Assembly (NCBI GenBank): GCA_002803225.1
Contig: NXFV01001518.1
Coordinates: 1-23,986, forward strand
From: Gamarada debralockiae
Lineage: Eukaryota > Ascomycota > Leotiomycetes > Helotiales > Hyphodiscaceae
Direction: 5' to 3'
DNA length: 23,986 nucleotides
The notes under the pieces are model-generated. The model had not been told where the DNA came from. It worked only from the letters and a program-made list of their open reading frames with translations, and made no database searches. The translations under genes and the position numbers were made by a program. Positions 21,311-23,986 of the stretch are shown piece by piece. Each line of letters starts with the position of its first letter. Within the stretch, counting starts at the first letter, position 1.

Positions 21311-21799
21311 TGTGAGGATTGGTGAAGAGATTGGTTGTTGGGGTTACCTGGCGTTGAGATGTTGAATTTCTATGAAGGTTGTGCGAGCTGGTTGTGCGAG
21401 TCGCACCGAAGCACGTCGCGAGACGCGTTTGTGCGTTTGGAAGTCGCGTTTCGGGCGTCAATTACGTCAGTACGCACACTATTCTATGTTCTTTTAACTA
21501 CTAGGGATTACTTTCATTGATTCTCCTAAGTTTTGACCAAATAATTTTCATATTTTTAACATTAGTATTGTCCCTCTCAGCTTCAGCGGTGGGAGAATAT
21601 GTTGAGGCTGAAGATAGCCCCTGGCAAGTCTGCCTTACTGTTTGGTGGGTGGGGGCTGTGCAAAATAGACCTCCCGAATTCTTTCACATTTCTCTTTCTC
21701 TGTGTCCTAATCTGTTAACTTGAATAACACCCATTCTCACTTGCACCCTTTCGTTAGAAAGATTCTGATGATGTGGTGGAATTCTTCTGAATCGATGAA
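21311..21799. promoter_or_regulatory. Upstream region of YSA1 with MCB-like and CRE-like words
   Basis: No gene is seen. ACGCGT (MluI cell-cycle box type) is at 21423-21428 and TTACGTCA (CRE/ATF-like) at 21462-21469, about 115 and 155 bp before the YSA1 ATG. The stretch 21385-21480 is unusually rich in CG dinucleotides compared with its surroundings, which argues against point-mutated repeats here. Site use is unproven. Confidence 0.35.
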
Positions 21800-23298
21800 A
21801 TGGCGTCCTCCGAGGATAACTTCGGGTCTGCTGGTTGTGACACCGAATCGCCCGATGGGGGAACGGAATACTCAGAAGAACGCAAGCCGATGATCTGGAA
21901 GTTAGCCAGAGGTTGGATCAATAATTGCCAAGAACAACACACAATAATTTCAGCGTGTCTGCCCATCTTCTAGCCTCCCATATTGCCCAAAGCATTTAAT
22001 CGATGTCAATGGGCCTGTAGTTCGCCTTGTGGAAAGGCGTTGTGGCCGTCGGATGGCCAGCCACAACAGAGTATGCTATATTGAGTTATTGCTGTGACGA
22101 AACCATGTCAGAGTTGGCGGAGACAACAATGTCGCTCTTGAAGTACATCAGAAGGCTCTGCGCATTGAACAACTGCCAAGGACTTTTCGAGACGCAATCG
22201 AAGTTACCGAGGCATCGGAATCCCATGCCTTTGATCGATGCACTTTGCATTGTTCAAGATTCGAGGGACGACTGGGAAGAAGAGGCTGCGGTCATAGGCT
22301 TGGTATACTCGCATGCAGTACGTAAGATTACTATTACGGCTACGACATCTGACCGTTGTAATAGAGGGTATTTACGTATTTGTCCATGAGAAGTCCCGTC
22401 GGAGGCATCGACACCCCGTCAAAAGTAAGAGAGGAGCAATATACTTGGAAGAGTATCTTGCTTATAGCAGAGCAAATCCTTTGCTGAATCTTCAGAGTGG
22501 CCAAAACCCTTTCATAGAGATCCGCTGTTGTGTCGAGAGTGGACATTGCAGGAACTCATCCCGAGTCCTATACTTCACGACTCCAAAGTGCTTTGGGAAT
22601 GTCGACAATCAAGATCCTCTGAAGTTTTCTTCGAGGCGAACCAGAAGGTTGCGAGAAAGCCCGTCGATATTTAGATTTGCCTGGCTGATCGAAATGCTAA
22701 ATGAGCTCAACTTTTCCGAAATTCGATCTAGAATTGGTGGTATCACTATTGAACAGCAACTCTTGGCATGACATGAAACTGTCAATGACTACTCGACCCG
22801 AGCTTTTACTCATATCGAGGACCGGCTACCAGCCCTTTCCGGGTTAGCAAGTGAAATTCAGTGTTTGATCGATGACCAGTGTTTGGCAGGCCTCTGGAGG
22901 AAAGACATGCCTCAAGCGCTGTTTTGGCGGCGTGGCCTTGGATATCATTACAAGCACTCTGCGACATTTTACAGAGTTCAATTGGCTGAGTTGCATTTTC
23001 CGACCTGGAGTTGTTTTTCGATTGGCGGCCCGGTATTTTGGAGAAATTTTGCACTGCGACAGCGGTGGCAAGTTTGAAATTTCCATTTCCTTCACCTCTT
23101 TGCGCTGAAGTCTTGGAGTGCAGAATTGTTCTCGCAAGTCTGGATCCATGTGGGAATTTGGAGTCTGGTTTCATCAGAATTCATGGACGAGTGAAGCTTT
23201 ATTCTGACTGTGGGAAATTGGTTGTCGAATGGGATGTTCATTTCAAGATATTTATGCATAAAAGTTACCCACGCGAATATGTGAAGGATAAAGTTTAA
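21800..23298 (+). pseudogene. HET-domain (heterokaryon incompatibility type) pseudogene
   Basis: The pieces run in order along the plus strand. MASSEDNF starts at 21800 and stops at TAG 21971-21973 after 57 codons. The HET domain follows with EYAILSYC (frame of 22027), a shift to QLPRTFRDAIEVTEA near 22160, then back to LIDALCIVQDSRDDWEEEAA. A TGA ends this at 22389; TAA and TAG codons follow in that frame. CREWTLQEL (near 22530) matches the RxWTLQE motif of HET proteins. From about 22775 a third frame carries HIEDRLPALSGLASE and LAGLWRKD, and another change near 23080 leads to VLECRIVLASLDP and the stop at 23296-23298. In all there are at least four frame changes and three nonsense codons, in a single-exon layout. 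Intact HET proteins trigger cell death on nonself fusion; this copy should be inactive. Confidence 0.85.
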
Positions 23299-23600
23299 CG
23301 TGCTTCCCTCTGTGCCGAGACGCACAGTATCACGAGACGAAAAATAGGAGATTCCATTTTATACTCTCCCTCATTAGTTTGCCGTTCCATATGTGATTTC
23401 TCATGATTCTCCGGCCCTTGGTCCACAGTATCCTCACACAGCGAGCGAAATGGGAAGGTCTTGCTCGCTGTCGCTGTCGATTTGCTCATCGCAGGATTTG
23501 ACGTCCGAGATTCAACCCCCTGCTGTACTATGGACATGGTTACATCAACAGGTGTAAGTAAATGGTAGAGTTGTGAGAAAGAAGCCTTTGCCCTGATGGC
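23299..23600. other. Intergenic between the HET relic and the TPR gene
   Basis: The two 3' ends face each other across about 300 bp. No gene or repeat is recognised; an 80-codon open frame on the minus strand (23295-23537) has no domain. Confidence 0.4.
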
Positions 23601-23986
23601 TTATCTAATATTCAGCCGCCTTCCCAGCTTGTGGAGTTTCTGCTTAAAAGACCTTGACTTTGCTGCTCCAGGCTCTGTAAACTCATCTTGGCCTACTTTC
23701 GACTCAGCAGACGCAACTTGCAACACTTGAAGCCGATCTTCAAGTTGCCTACACCATTTCGAGGAAGGCCCTTGTACGGTTCTGTATCCAGACAATGCCC
23801 GTGCGTACATCCCCTTCGCCATGTCTTTCCGACCTGTTTGTGAGAGGAGATCGCCAAACACGAACATAGTGTTCAACGCTGGTAAATAGGACGGCACAAG
23901 TTGTGGGCCAAGAGCGTCCTCGTAGCCTTGCAGCGCCCGAATGTACATCTTCTCCGCCTCCGCCAGCTTGCCTTGGTCGGCGTAGA
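23601..23986 (-). CDS. TPR (kinesin-light-chain type) protein, C-terminal part, cut by window edge
   Basis: The frame is open from the window edge to a TAA at 23603-23601, giving the last 127 residues. It begins inside a tetratricopeptide unit, YADQGKLAEAEKMYIRALQG, with the consensus A-E-K-M-Y and R-A-L-Q-G-Y positions. A second, more diverged unit follows (FGDLLSQTGRKDMAKGMYAR, then ALSGYRTVQG), and a basic tail ends KLGRRLNIR. TPR arrays of this exact style are the common C-terminal sensor of fungal NB-ARC or NACHT (NLR-like) proteins, which work in nonself recognition; the N-terminal part that would show this lies outside the window. Repeats of this kind mediate protein-protein binding. 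A stand-alone TPR protein is the alternative. Confidence 0.85.
   Translation of the reverse strand, partial: YADQGKLAEAEKMYIRALQGYEDALGPQLVPSYLPALNTMFVFGDLLSQTGRKDMAKGMYARALSGYRTVQGPSSKWCRQLEDRLQVLQVASAESKVGQDEFTEPGAAKSRSFKQKLHKLGRRLNIR

Overview
The window reads as nuclear DNA of a filamentous ascomycete (Pezizomycotina). The evidence is short introns of 45-98 nt with GTNNGT-type donors and CTAAC/CTGAC-type branch sites, a SAGA subunit Spt8, a fungal GH7 endoglucanase, a fungal 2EXR protein, a HET-domain relic and a TPR protein of the kind found in fungal NLR families. A Leotiomycete (Helotiales-like) origin is my guess from overall style only. No tRNA, rRNA, CRISPR array or intact transposon was recognised.

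Layout. Positions 1-3157 are decayed: a 26-unit, 17-bp minisatellite (104-553), a TA-rich gene-free stretch, a broken HhH-GPD-like gene (1361-2187, +) and a broken BTB/POZ gene (2699-3157, -). An intact single-exon 2EXR-type gene follows (3858-4709, +). From 4710 to 7630 no gene can be named; there is a possible spliced-gene relic (about 5560-6480), a degenerate tandem repeat (about 6905-7170) and a cluster of GGAACC/GGTTCC palindromes (7201-7490).

The core is well preserved. A seven-exon SF1 helicase with NF-X1-type zinc fingers (7632-12192, -; 1416 aa as modelled) belongs to the ZNFX1/Hrr1/SAD-3 family, known for small-RNA silencing. spt8 (14332-16454, +; 674 aa) is convergent with a secreted GH7 endoglucanase (16991-18278, -; 413 aa). 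Then come two different Nudix hydrolases facing each other with 87 bp between their stops: an ADP-sugar-diphosphatase-like protein (19339-20307, +) and a YSA1-type ADP-ribose pyrophosphatase (20395-21310, -). The right end holds a HET-domain pseudogene (21800-23298, +) and the 3' end of a TPR gene (23601-23986, -), which suggests the margin of an allorecognition/NLR-rich region.

The neighbours do not form a metabolic cluster. The two Nudix genes share nucleotide-sugar clean-up chemistry, and the relics at both margins suggest a conserved gene block between fast-evolving accessory stretches. All exon coordinates were derived by eye from splice signals and reading frame, with no transcript data. 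I did not find a convincing new biological system. The most useful leads are the palindrome cluster beside the silencing-type helicase, its frame-neutral introns, the convergent Nudix pair, and the unassigned relic at 5560-6480.
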